Positions 54,783 through 63,187 of a stretch of 64,000 nucleotides of DNA are shown piece by piece. Numbering within the stretch: the first letter of the stretch is position 1; every line of letters begins with the position of its first letter. Both the position numbers and the translations under genes were made by a program. The DNA is from Streptomyces lavendulae subsp. lavendulae (lineage in GTDB: Bacteria > Actinomycetota > Actinomycetes > Streptomycetales > Streptomycetaceae). The stretch spans positions 620,001-684,000 of the forward strand of contig NZ_CP024985.1 in assembly GCF_002803845.1 (NCBI RefSeq). Reading direction: 5' to 3'. A model generated the notes under the pieces. That model worked only from the letters and a program-made list of their open reading frames with translations. It was not told where the DNA came from and searched no databases.

Positions 54783-55859
54783 TCATGCCGCCACCCCCCG
54801 TCCGGGGGTGGCCGGGAGTCCGGCGACCACGGCGAGCAGCCCGGCGTCGTCGACCACGCCCAGGCAGCGGCCGTGGTCGACGACGCGGGCCGGTCCGCCG
54901 CTGCGGGCGACGGCCTCGATGGCCTCGACCACGGTGGTGGCGGGGGCCAGTGCCGGCCCCCGCTCCGCCTCGCCCGCGGCGGCGGGGCGCATCGCGGTGC
55001 GGACGGTGAGGACCTGTTCGCGGGGGACGTCGCGGACGAAGTCCCGTACGTAGTCGTCGGCGGGCGAGCCGACGATCTCCTCGGGCGTGCCGAGCTGCAC
55101 GATACGGCCGTCGCGCATCAGCGCGATCCGGTCGCCCAGGCGCAGGGCCTCGGCGAGGTCGTGGGTGATGAAGACCATGGTGCGGCCCTCCTCGTGGTGG
55201 AGCCGGGCCACCTCCTCCTGCATCTCGCGCCGGATGAGGGGGTCGAGTGCGCTGAACGGCTCGTCGAACAGCAGGACTTCGGGGTCGGCGGCGAGGGCGC
55301 GGGCCAGGCCCACGCGCTGCTGCTGGCCGCCGGACAGCTGGCCGGGACGACGTTCCTCCAGTCCTTCGAGGCCGACCTTGGCGACGAGTTCGGCGGCCCG
55401 GTCCCGGCGGTCGCCGCGGCCGACGCCCTGGATCTCCAGTCCGTACGCCACGTTGTCGAGGACGGTGCGGTGCGGGAGCAGGCCGAAGTGCTGGAAGACC
55501 ATGGCGGCTCGGTGGCGGCGCAGGGCGCGCAGCCGTCCGGCGTCCATGGCGAGGACGTCCTCGCCGTCGATGGACAGGCTTCCGGCGGTGGGTTCGATGA
55601 GCCGGGTGAGGCAGCGCACGAGGGTGGACTTGCCGGATCCGGACAGGCCCATCACCACGAAGACCTCGCCCTTGCGGACGTCGAAGGTGACGTCGCGGAC
55701 GGCCGCGGTGCAGCCGGTGCGCTCGCGCAGTTCGGTGGCGGACAGGCCGGTGGCGTCGGCGGAGCCGGGGACCCGGGCGGCGGCCTTCTCGGGGCCGAAG
55801 ACCTTCCAGAGGCCGTCCACGGCGAAGACGGGCGCCTCGGCGGGAGTGGTGGTGTTCAT
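54783..55859 (-). CDS. Glycine betaine ABC transporter ATPase (OpuAA/ProV type)
   Basis: 358 residues. The ATG overlaps the GMC stop (ATGA). Walker [10 protein letters not shown], signature [15 protein letters not shown], Walker [14 protein letters not shown], switch His in [14 protein letters not shown]-like C-terminal segment ([23 protein letters not shown]) resembles the osmosensing module of OpuA ATPases, though only one such repeat is clear. Confidence 0.94.
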   Translation of the reverse strand: MNTTTPAEAPVFAVDGLWKVFGPEKAAARVPGSADATGLSATELRERTGCTAAVRDVTFDVRKGEVFVVMGLSGSGKSTLVRCLTRLIEPTAGSLSIDGEDVLAMDAGRLRALRRHRAAMVFQHFGLLPHRTVLDNVAYGLEIQGVGRGDRRDRAAELVAKVGLEGLEERRPGQLSGGQQQRVGLARALAADPEVLLFDEPFSALDPLIRREMQEEVARLHHEEGRTMVFITHDLAEALRLGDRIALMRDGRIVQLGTPEEIVGSPADDYVRDFVRDVPREQVLTVRTAMRPAAAGEAERGPALAPATTVVEAIEAVARSGGPARVVDHGRCLGVVDDAGLLAVVAGLPATPGRGVAA

Positions 55860-57469
55860 CGGGTACCGCCTTCCCGGGCCAGCAGCTCGGCCGCCTTCTC
55901 GCCGACCATGAGCACTCCGATCATCGGGTTGACGGCGGGCATCGTGGGGAAGACGGAGGCGTCCGCGATGCGGATGCCTTCGAGTCCGCGGATCTTCAGG
56001 TCCGGGCCCACCACGGCGCCGGGGTCGTCGACGGCACCCATCCGGCAGGTTCCGGCCGGGTGGTAGACGGTGTGGGCGACGGAGCGGGCGTAGGCGCTCA
56101 GTTCCTCGTCGCCGGTGATCTCCGGGCCGGGGCACACCTCGCGCTTCAGCCAGCCGGCCAGCGGCCGGGTCGCGGCGATCTCGCGGGCGAGCTTGATGCC
56201 GTCCACCAGGGTCCGGGCGTCGTAGTCGTCCTCGTCGGTGAAGTAGCGGAAGTCCAGGGCCGGTTTGACCTCGGGGTCGGCGCTGGTCAGGTAGAGGCGG
56301 CCGCGGCTGCGGGGCTTGGGGATGTTCGGGGTCATCGACACCCCGTGCGCGGGGCGTTCGTAGCCGATGCGCTCCGGGTTGTCGGTGAAGGGGACCTGGT
56401 AGAAGTGGAACATCAGGTCGGGCCCGGCGGAGTCGGGGTCGCGCCGGACGAACAGCCCGGCGTCGCTGTCCATCGCGGAGTTCTCGGGTATCGGGCCGTC
56501 GGTCTCCCAGACGATCACCGATTCGGAGTGGTCGAGCAGGTTCTCCCCGACGCCGGGCAGGTCGTGCAGCGGGGGGATGCCGAGGGCTTCGAGATCGGCG
56601 CGCGGGCCGATGCCCGAGTGCAGCAGCAGCCGCGGGGTGTCGACGGCGCCGGCGCACACCAGGACCTCACGGCGTGCGGTGATCAGGGACTCCGTCCCGT
56701 CGGCGGCCCGTACGCGGACGCCGCGCGCGCGGGTGCCGTCCAGTTCGAGGCGGTGGGCCCAGGTCTCCAGGAGGATCCGGAGGTTGGGGCGTTCGTCCAT
56801 GACGGGGTGGAGGTAGGCCACCGACGCCGAGGAGCGCTTGTTGTCCTCGGGGTGGTAGGCGAGGTCGAAGAAGCCGGCGCCCTCGTGGAAGGGCTTCTCG
56901 TTGAACCCCTCGACGCACGGGACGCCCAGGGCGGTCTGCGCGGAGTCGACGAAGTCGCGGGCGATGGCGTTGCGGTCCTTCTCGGCCACCGGGACGATGT
57001 TGTTCAGGAGCCTGTCGAAGTACGGGTCCATGGCGGCGGCGTGCCAGCCCTCGGCTCCCGACCGTTCCCACTCGTCCCAGTCGGACGGGAGCGGCTTGAA
57101 GGCGATGAGGGTGTTGTGGGAGGAGCAGCCGCCGAGGACGCGGGCGCGGCTGTGGCGGATGTGCGAGTTGCCGCGGGGCTGCTCGGTGGTGGGGTAGTCG
57201 TAGTCGAGCTCGCCGCCGAGCAGCCCCATCCAGCGCCGCAGGGTGAGCACTTCGGGGCGGTCGACGTCGCTGGGGCCGCCCTCGATGACGGCGACGGTGA
57301 CGTCGGGGTCCTCGGTCAGGCGGGAGGCGATCACCGAACCGGCGGTGCCGCCGCCGACGACGACGTAGTCGTACGCCTGCTCCGACGGGGCGTGCGCGGG
57401 GGTGTTGGCGGGGGTGTTCGTGGGGGTGTTGGCGGGGGTGTTCGTCGGGGTGTTGGCGGGGGTGGTCAT
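55856..57469 (-). CDS. betA: Choline dehydrogenase-type GMC oxidoreductase
   Basis: 537 residues, ATG behind AAGGAGGA. After an odd Asn-Thr-Pro-Ala repeat head (residues 2-24) comes the FAD loop [16 protein letters not shown], then GGCSSHN, and the catalytic His in HPAGTCRMG with the Asn in NPMIGV. With the betaine-aldehyde dehydrogenase upstream and betaine transporter downstream, oxidation of choline to betaine aldehyde is the likely reaction. The N-terminal repeats are absent from the family core and are probably a slippage product. Confidence 0.9.
   Translation of the reverse strand: MTTPANTPTNTPANTPTNTPANTPAHAPSEQAYDYVVVGGGTAGSVIASRLTEDPDVTVAVIEGGPSDVDRPEVLTLRRWMGLLGGELDYDYPTTEQPRGNSHIRHSRARVLGGCSSHNTLIAFKPLPSDWDEWERSGAEGWHAAAMDPYFDRLLNNIVPVAEKDRNAIARDFVDSAQTALGVPCVEGFNEKPFHEGAGFFDLAYHPEDNKRSSASVAYLHPVMDERPNLRILLETWAHRLELDGTRARGVRVRAADGTESLITARREVLVCAGAVDTPRLLLHSGIGPRADLEALGIPPLHDLPGVGENLLDHSESVIVWETDGPIPENSAMDSDAGLFVRRDPDSAGPDLMFHFYQVPFTDNPERIGYERPAHGVSMTPNIPKPRSRGRLYLTSADPEVKPALDFRYFTDEDDYDARTLVDGIKLAREIAATRPLAGWLKREVCPGPEITGDEELSAYARSVAHTVYHPAGTCRMGAVDDPGAVVGPDLKIRGLEGIRIADASVFPTMPAVNPMIGVLMVGEKAAELLAREGGTR
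57402..57461 (-). repeat. 12-base tandem repeat in the start of the GMC gene
   Basis: Five units alternating GTGTTGGCGGGG and GTGTTCGTNGGG on the plus strand, encoding alternating NTPA/NTPT in the protein's N-terminus. Length variation would stay in frame. Confidence 0.9.
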
Positions 57470-57484
57470 GGCTCTGTTCCTCCT

Positions 57485-58969
57485 TCAGCCCGCGAACCAG
57501 CGCACGGGGTGGGGGGCGAGGTTCTGGTACACGTGCTTGGTCTCGCGGTACTCGGCCAGGCCCGAGGGGCCCAGCTCGCGCCCGGTGCCGGACTTGCCGA
57601 AGCCGCCCCACTCGGCCTGCGGGAGGTAGGGGTGGAAGTCGTTGATCCAGACGGTGCCGTGGCGCAGCCGGCCCGCCACGCGGCGGCCGCGGCCCGGGTC
57701 GGAGGTCCACACCGCGCCGGCGAGGCCGTACTCGGTGTCGTTGGCCAGCGCGACGGCCTCCGCCTCGGTACGGAAGGTCTCCACGGTCAGGACCGGCCCG
57801 AAGACCTCCTCCCGTACGACGCGCATCCCGCGGTGGCAGCGGTCCAGCACGGTCGGCCGGTAGAAGTAGCCGGGCCCGTCCGGGCGGTGTCCGCCCGCGC
57901 GGAGCACGGCGCCCTCGGCGAGGGCGGAGGCCACGTACTCCTCGGTGCGCTCGCGCTGGGCGGCGGAGACCAGCGGTCCGCACTCCACGCCCGGGTCGGT
58001 GCCGCGGCCGAGGCGGATCCGGTCGGCCCGGCGGGCGAGTTCGGCGACGAAGCGGTCGGCGACGCCCTCCTCGACGATCAGGCGGGAGCCGGCGGAGCAG
58101 ACCTGGCCGCTGTGCATGAAGGCGGCGTTGAGGGCCTGGTCGACGGCGGTGTCGAAGCCCCCTTCGGTGGCGCAGGCGTCGGCGAAGACCACGTTGGGGT
58201 TCTTGCCGCCGAGTTCGAGGGCGACCTTCTTGACGGAGTCGGCGGCCGCGCGCATCACCTTCGTACCGCTGGCGAGCCCCCCGGTGAAGGAGACGAGGTC
58301 CACGTCGGGGTGGGCGGCGAGGCGCGCGCCGACGGGGTCGCCGGGTCCGGTGACCAGGTTGGCGACACCGGCCGGCAGGCCGGCCTCCACCAGCAGGCCG
58401 ATGAGGGCCGCGGTGGACAGCGGGGTGATCTCACTGGGCTTGAGCACGAAGGTGTTGCCTGCGGCGAGGGCGGGGGCGATCTTCCAGGAGGCCTGGAGGA
58501 GCGGGTAGTTCCAGGGGGTGATCAGGGCGCACACCCCGACCGGCTCGTGGACGACGACGCTGTGGACGTCGGGGGTCCCGGCGTCCACCACGCGGCCCGC
58601 GCTCTCGCCGGCGACCAGGTCGGCGAAGTAGCGGAAGGCGGCGGCGACGCAGTCCACGTCCGTACGGCCCTCTTCCAGGGTCTTGCCCGCGTCACGGCTC
58701 TCCAGCAGCCCGAGGCGTTCGCGGTCGCGGTCGAGCAGGTCGGCGGTGCGGCGCAGCAGTGCGGCCCGCTCCGGGACGGGGGTCCGTGGCCACTGTCCGC
58801 TGTCGAAGGCGGCGCGGGCCGCGCCGACGGCCGCGTCGGTGTCCGCGGCGCCCGCCTCGGCGACGACGGCGAGGACCGTGGCGTCGGCCGGGTCGAGGAC
58901 CTCTCGGGTGGCTCCTGATACCGCGGAACGCCAGGTCCCGGCGATGTGGATGGTCGTCTGCTCGGACAC
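57485..58969 (-). CDS. betB: Betaine-aldehyde dehydrogenase
   Basis: 494 residues from GTG 58969, with GGAGG 11 bases upstream; the open frame extends further but lacks homology there. Typical aldehyde dehydrogenase: ITPWNYPLLQASWKIAPALAAGN, FTGGLASG cofactor loop, catalytic Glu in LELGGKN and Cys in GQVCSAGSR, C-terminal KHVYQNL. Converts betaine aldehyde to glycine betaine with NAD(P). First gene of a five-gene operon with choline dehydrogenase (15-base gap) and the betaine transporter. Confidence 0.93.
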   Translation of the reverse strand: MSEQTTIHIAGTWRSAVSGATREVLDPADATVLAVVAEAGAADTDAAVGAARAAFDSGQWPRTPVPERAALLRRTADLLDRDRERLGLLESRDAGKTLEEGRTDVDCVAAAFRYFADLVAGESAGRVVDAGTPDVHSVVVHEPVGVCALITPWNYPLLQASWKIAPALAAGNTFVLKPSEITPLSTAALIGLLVEAGLPAGVANLVTGPGDPVGARLAAHPDVDLVSFTGGLASGTKVMRAAADSVKKVALELGGKNPNVVFADACATEGGFDTAVDQALNAAFMHSGQVCSAGSRLIVEEGVADRFVAELARRADRIRLGRGTDPGVECGPLVSAAQRERTEEYVASALAEGAVLRAGGHRPDGPGYFYRPTVLDRCHRGMRVVREEVFGPVLTVETFRTEAEAVALANDTEYGLAGAVWTSDPGRGRRVAGRLRHGTVWINDFHPYLPQAEWGGFGKSGTGRELGPSGLAEYRETKHVYQNLAPHPVRWFAG

Positions 58970-59227
58970 GACGCGCTGTACCTCCGATTCCGGCACCGCG
59001 GACTGCCCGCGGTGGCGATGTTCGGGCCCGCCTGCCCCGGTCCTACGGGGGCATGTCCCATCGGTCACGGGAAGTGACGGGAGTCACTCGCCGCCACCAA
59101 GGGGAGGTAACGGATGATTCAGCACATATCGCCCGGCCTGGAGGTGTCGAAGCGACCCTTCACGGGCGGGCGGTACGGGGTGGCGGAGCGGATCGGGTGC
59201 CCCCGCGGTCGGCTCACCCGTCGGCGG

Positions 59228-59818
59228 TCACGGAATCCGCGGCGCGGCGCACCGCGTCAGGATCAGCAGGGTGTCGACGAGTTCCTCCGCGGGGGCGCCG
59301 GTGGCCAGGCGGCGCAGCTGCTGCCCGAAGACCAGGGCGACGGCCACGCCCGCCAGGCGTTCGGGGTCGGGCACGCCGAGCTGGTTCAGGATCCGGGTGG
59401 CCAGCAGGTCGTAGGCGGCGAAGCACTCGGTGGCGGCGGCGCGCAGCCGCTCGTCGCGCCCGGCCTGGACGTACAGCTCGAAGGGGGCGATGTGGCGGCT
59501 GTCGAAGGCGTTGCCGCCGGCCACCCGTGCCACCGTCTCGGCCGCCTGCCCGATGTCGAAGCGCTCGTCGGTGCAGGCGCCCGCGAGCGCACTGAAGTGC
59601 CGGGTCTCCTCGGCCACGAAGTACAGCAGGCTCTCGCGCAGCAGCTCGTGCTGGGTGGCGAAGTGGTAGGTGACGGAACCGAGCGAGACCCCGGCCTCCT
59701 TGGCGATCCGCCGGTTGGTGACGGCCGCGACGCCGTCCTGCCCGATGATCCGCAGTACGGCGTCGATGATGCTCTGGCGGGTGTCGGAGGCATGGGGCAT
59801 GTCGGCATTCTGCCCCAT
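59228..59818 (-). CDS. TetR-family transcriptional regulator
   Basis: 196 residues from ATG 59818. Helix-turn-helix IIDAVLRIIGQDGVAAVTNRRIAKEAGVSLGSVTYHF and a helical ligand domain. It faces away from an SDR gene, and the perfect palindrome 59893-59914 lies between the two, so it probably represses the SDR and itself. It is upstream of the betaine operon on the same strand (258 bases), so control of that operon is a second possibility. Confidence 0.92.
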   Translation of the reverse strand: MGQNADMPHASDTRQSIIDAVLRIIGQDGVAAVTNRRIAKEAGVSLGSVTYHFATQHELLRESLLYFVAEETRHFSALAGACTDERFDIGQAAETVARVAGGNAFDSRHIAPFELYVQAGRDERLRAAATECFAAYDLLATRILNQLGVPDPERLAGVAVALVFGQQLRRLATGAPAEELVDTLLILTRCAAPRIP

Positions 59819-59892
59819 CGACCTGCCCCGACGCCCTTGCGGGGGGCGGGAGTTGGGGGGACCGGGTGTGGACACGGGGCGGAGCGGTCCCT

Positions 59893-59914
59893 ACTGTTCG
59901 TTCGAACGAACAGT
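59893..59914. promoter_or_regulatory. Perfect 22-base palindrome, TetR operator
   Basis: ACTGTTCGTTC followed immediately by its reverse complement. It sits 26 bases before the SDR start and 75 before the TetR start, and contains two direct TTCG and CGAA steps. Textbook form for a TetR dimer-of-dimers site. Confidence 0.85.
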
Positions 59915-59939
59915 TGAAGGACGTCACACAGGAGTCGTT

Positions 59940-60731
59940 GTGGACATTTCCGGATCGAACGTTCTGCTCACCGGGGCCACCGGGGGCATCGGCTCCACCC
60001 TGGCCGCACGCCTGAGCGCGCGGGGGGCCCGCCTCACGGTCACCGGGCGGCGGCCGGAGGCCCTCAAGGCCACGGCGGACGCCTGCGGCGCCCGCACCGT
60101 CGTCGCCGACCTCGCCGTCAGGTCCGACGTCGTCCGCCTTGCCGGGGCCTGCGCCGAGACGGACCTGCTCGTCGCGAACGCCGCGCTGCCCGCCAGCGGC
60201 GAACTCCTGGACTACACCGAGGAGCAGCTCGACCGCGCCCTCGACGTCAACCTGCGTGCGCCCCTCCTGCTGTCCCGGCTGCTCGCGGAGCACATGGTGG
60301 CCCGCGGCCGCGGCCACATCGTGCTGGTCGGATCCATCTCCGGCAAGGCGGCGTCGAGGTCGACCTCGCTGTACAACGCGACCAAGTTCGGGCTGCGCGG
60401 GTTCGCCCTCGCCCTGCGCCAGGAGCTCCGGGGCACGGGGGTGGGGGTGTCCCTGATCCAGCCCGGTTTCGTCCGGGACGCCGGGATGTTCGCGGACACC
60501 GGCGCCGAGACGCCGAACGGCATCAGGACCGTCACGCCCGGCCAGGTCGCCGACGCCGTGGTACGGGCCGTCCGCCGCGACCTCTGCGAGGTCAACGTGG
60601 CCCCGCTGGAGCTGCGGCTGCTGAGCGCCATCGCCGGACAGTTCCCCGGGTTCGCCGAGCGGATCCAGGCGCGGACGGACGTCGACGGCACCGTACGGCA
60701 GATGGTCGAGTCCCAGCGCGCGCGCCGTTAG
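59940..60731 (+). CDS. Short-chain dehydrogenase/reductase
   Basis: 263 residues from GTG 59940 behind GGAG. Cofactor loop TGATGGIG, NAALP in place of NNAG, catalytic Ser in VGSISGK and YxxxK in YNATKFG. The longer C-terminal helix resembles SDRs acting on lipids or steroids. The frame is open further upstream, but that part overlaps the operator and the TetR gene. Likely controlled by the divergent TetR protein. Confidence 0.92.
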   Translation: MDISGSNVLLTGATGGIGSTLAARLSARGARLTVTGRRPEALKATADACGARTVVADLAVRSDVVRLAGACAETDLLVANAALPASGELLDYTEEQLDRALDVNLRAPLLLSRLLAEHMVARGRGHIVLVGSISGKAASRSTSLYNATKFGLRGFALALRQELRGTGVGVSLIQPGFVRDAGMFADTGAETPNGIRTVTPGQVADAVVRAVRRDLCEVNVAPLELRLLSAIAGQFPGFAERIQARTDVDGTVRQMVESQRARR

Positions 60732-60751
60732 GCGGCGCCGTCGTCCACCGG

Positions 60752-60821
60752 GTCGGTCCACCGGCGTCAGTCCTCCGGGGTCGGTCCGCCGGGGTCAGTC
60801 CTCCGGGGTCAGCCCTCCGGG
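60752..60821. repeat. Five tandem 14-base repeats between convergent genes
   Basis: Consensus GTCRGTCCNCCGGG at 60752, 60766, 60780, 60794 and 60808, without spacers. The last copy includes the stop codon of the ArsR-like gene. May act as a transcription end or be a simple slippage product. Confidence 0.9.
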
Positions 60822-61588
60822 CGCAGCCCGAGCCAGTCGGCGATGCCGTCGGCCCCGGTGTCGGTGAGGTGGACGACGCGCGGGCTCGCTCCGTGGCGCA
60901 GCCAGCCGAGGCGGAACAGCCTCGCGGTGACGGCCGCCCCCACTCCCCCGGCCAGGTGGTGCTGCTGTTCGCTCCAGTCCACGCAGTAGCGGACCAGCGG
61001 CCGCCGGGCGGGCAGGGCGGCCACGTCGATGCCGAAGCGCCCCAGCGCGTCCCGGCCGGCCGGGGTGAGCCGGTAGTCGTGGTCGTGTCCGTAGCCGCGT
61101 GCCCGGTCGCGCACCGCCTCCCCCTGGCGGTGGGTGCCGTCGTGTCCGGCCAGGATGCCGTGGGCGAGGAGGCCGCCCATCAACGCGACTCCGAGCCGGC
61201 CCGCCAGGTGGTCGTAGCACGTGCGGGACCGGCGCAGGGCGTTCGCGGTGCCGCTCTCCCGCAGGGTCGTGACGGGGAGCGGGGGTGCGATCAGCGCGAG
61301 GGCCTCCAGTGCCAGGCTGACTTCGGGGCCGGCCAGCCGGTAGTAGCGGCTGCGCCCCGCGCTCTCCACGGTGATCAGGCCGGCCTCGACGAGCCTGGCC
61401 AGGTGGGCACTTGCCGTCGGAGCGCCGATCCCCGCCTCCGCGGCGAGCGCCTTGGCCGACAGTGCGCGGCCGTCGCCCAGCGACTTCAGCATGCTCGCCC
61501 GGGAGGCGTCCGCGATCAGGGCGGCGGCGCGGGCGATGTCGGGCTGCCTGTTCGGCCGGTCGCCGCGGGATGGGTTTCGGGTGGGCAC
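60809..61588 (-). CDS. ArsR-like winged-helix regulator
   Basis: 259 residues from GTG 61588. Winged helix at about 20-100 (IADASRASMLKSLGDGRALSAKALAAEAGIGAPTASAHLARLVEAGLI). A longer C-terminal domain with several His and Cys (CYDHLAGRLG, GYGHDHDYRLTPAGRD, RYCVDWSEQQHHLAGG) follows, as in Streptomyces ArsR-type regulators of MFS genes. Divergent from the MFS exporter, 64 bases apart; probable repressor of it. Confidence 0.9.
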   Translation of the reverse strand: MPTRNPSRGDRPNRQPDIARAAALIADASRASMLKSLGDGRALSAKALAAEAGIGAPTASAHLARLVEAGLITVESAGRSRYYRLAGPEVSLALEALALIAPPLPVTTLRESGTANALRRSRTCYDHLAGRLGVALMGGLLAHGILAGHDGTHRQGEAVRDRARGYGHDHDYRLTPAGRDALGRFGIDVAALPARRPLVRYCVDWSEQQHHLAGGVGAAVTARLFRLGWLRHGASPRVVHLTDTGADGIADWLGLRPEG

Positions 61589-61652
61589 GGCCCCATCGTA
61601 GGCAGTCCATGGTTCGCCCGTCGGCGAAGCGTTCCGCGTCGAGACTGGCGGC

Positions 61653-63134
61653 ATGAGTTCCACGGACTTCCCCGCCCCGTCCCTTGCCGTTCCCGATGGA
61701 TCCGACGCCCCCTCCCGGCAGGGCGGCGCGGCTCCGCGCGAGCGCCCGAAGCTGCGGCTGCCGCCGCTCGTCGCCCTGAGCCTCGGTCACTTCCTCGTCA
61801 TGCTGGACGTCACCGTCGTCAACGTGGCGGTACCGGGCATCCAGGGGTCGCTGCACGTCGGCGCTTCCGGCCTGCAGTGGATCGTCGACGGGTACAGCAC
61901 CCTCTTCGCGGGCCTGTTGCTCCTCGGAGGCGGGCTCGGCGACCGCTTCGGGCACCGGCGCCTCTATCTCCTCGGGCTGGCCGTGTTCACCCTGGCCTCG
62001 ACCGGCTGCGCCCTCGCCCCGTCGGCCGTCTGGCTGATCGGGTGCCGGCTCGCCCAGGGAGCCGGGGCGGCCTTCCTCGTACCGACCTCCTCCGCCCTGT
62101 TGCGGGCGTCCTACCCGGACCGTGACCGGCTGGCGCGGGCGGTGGGCATCTGGGGGCTGGTGTCGGCCGTGGCCTTCGGGGCCGGGCCGGTGATCGGGGG
62201 CCTGCTCGTCTCGGGGCTGGACTGGAGGTGGGTGTTCTGGGTGAACCTGCCGGTGGCCGCGCTCGCCTGCGTGCTGACGCTGCGCCACGTCCGGGTACCG
62301 GAACGGTCGCGGGAGACCGGCCGGATGGATCCGGTGGGCGCGCTGCTCGGCGTCATCGGTCTCGTCGCGGTGGCCGGCGCGCTCAACGAGGCCGGCCCGG
62401 CCGGCTGGACCTCCGGCCGGGTACTCGCCGCCTTCGCGGTGGGGGCGGCGGCCCTGACCGGCTTCGTCCTGGTGCAACGGCGTCTGGAGCGGGCCCTCGT
62501 GGCGCGGCCGGACGGCAGGAGGCCGCTGCTGCCGCCGTCCCTGCTGCGCGACCGCCGGGTCGCCACGACGAACGCCGTCGGGCTGCTGCTCAGCCTGGGC
62601 TACTACGGGATGCTCTTCGTCGCGACCCTGTACTTCCAGCGGGAGCGCGGCTTCAGCGCGCTGGAGACCGGGCTGGCCCTGCTGCCGTCGGTCTGCATGG
62701 GCTTCCTCGCCGCGCCGCTGTCGAGCCGGGCCGCCGCCCGCACCGGACCCTACGTGCCCATGGCCGGAGCGCTGCTCCTGGGAGCGGCGGGCTTCCTGGG
62801 CTGGCTCGCCGCGGGACCGCACACCCCGTACCCCGTACTGCTCTTCGCCCTCATGACGACGGGACTCGCGACCCCGCTGACCGTCGTGGCGGCGACGGTG
62901 GCGGTCATGGAGGCGGCCCCCGCCGGGCACGCGGGCGTGGCCTCCGCCTCCTTCAACGTCGCGCGTCAGGCGGGCCATGCGATCGGGGTGGCACTGTTCG
63001 GCACGCTCGTCGGCGGCGCGGGCCGCGTCCCGGGTCTGCACGCGTCGGCGCTCATCGCGGCGGGATGCTTCCTCCTGGGATTCCTCCTCGTCGGCCTGAC
63101 GGTGCGGGGAGCCGGCTCCCGGAGCGAGCGCTGA
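61653..63134 (+). CDS. MFS exporter, DHA2 (EmrB/QacA) type
   Basis: 493 residues, about 14 membrane helices. Motif A GGLGDRFGHRR, motif D1 LDVTVVNVAVPGIQ, motif C region WGLVSAVAFGAGPVIGGLL. Proton-driven efflux of drugs or metabolites across the cell membrane. Divergent ArsR-like regulator. No link to the polyketide cluster, 22 kb away, can be argued from the sequence. Confidence 0.94.
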   Translation: MSSTDFPAPSLAVPDGSDAPSRQGGAAPRERPKLRLPPLVALSLGHFLVMLDVTVVNVAVPGIQGSLHVGASGLQWIVDGYSTLFAGLLLLGGGLGDRFGHRRLYLLGLAVFTLASTGCALAPSAVWLIGCRLAQGAGAAFLVPTSSALLRASYPDRDRLARAVGIWGLVSAVAFGAGPVIGGLLVSGLDWRWVFWVNLPVAALACVLTLRHVRVPERSRETGRMDPVGALLGVIGLVAVAGALNEAGPAGWTSGRVLAAFAVGAAALTGFVLVQRRLERALVARPDGRRPLLPPSLLRDRRVATTNAVGLLLSLGYYGMLFVATLYFQRERGFSALETGLALLPSVCMGFLAAPLSSRAAARTGPYVPMAGALLLGAAGFLGWLAAGPHTPYPVLLFALMTTGLATPLTVVAATVAVMEAAPAGHAGVASASFNVARQAGHAIGVALFGTLVGGAGRVPGLHASALIAAGCFLLGFLLVGLTVRGAGSRSER

Positions 63135-63135
63135 C

Positions 63136-63175
63136 CCCGGGTCCGTCGGGGCGGCGCGACCGCCCGACGGCCGGG
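63136..63175. terminator. Bidirectional terminator between convergent genes
   Basis: CCGTCGGGGCGG and CCGCCCGACGG arms with a one-base bulge and CGCGA loop (63143-63170), extended by flanking CCCGG/CCGGG. Lies between the MFS stop and the end of the metallo-beta-lactamase-fold gene. Confidence 0.65.
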
Positions 63176-63187
63176 TACGGGGGCGGG

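Noticed and set aside
59114..59917. Open frame on the plus strand starting with ATG after a strong GGGGAGG site
   Set aside because: After the first 40 residues it is antisense to the TetR gene and has no domain signal; the ribosome-binding site is probably chance.
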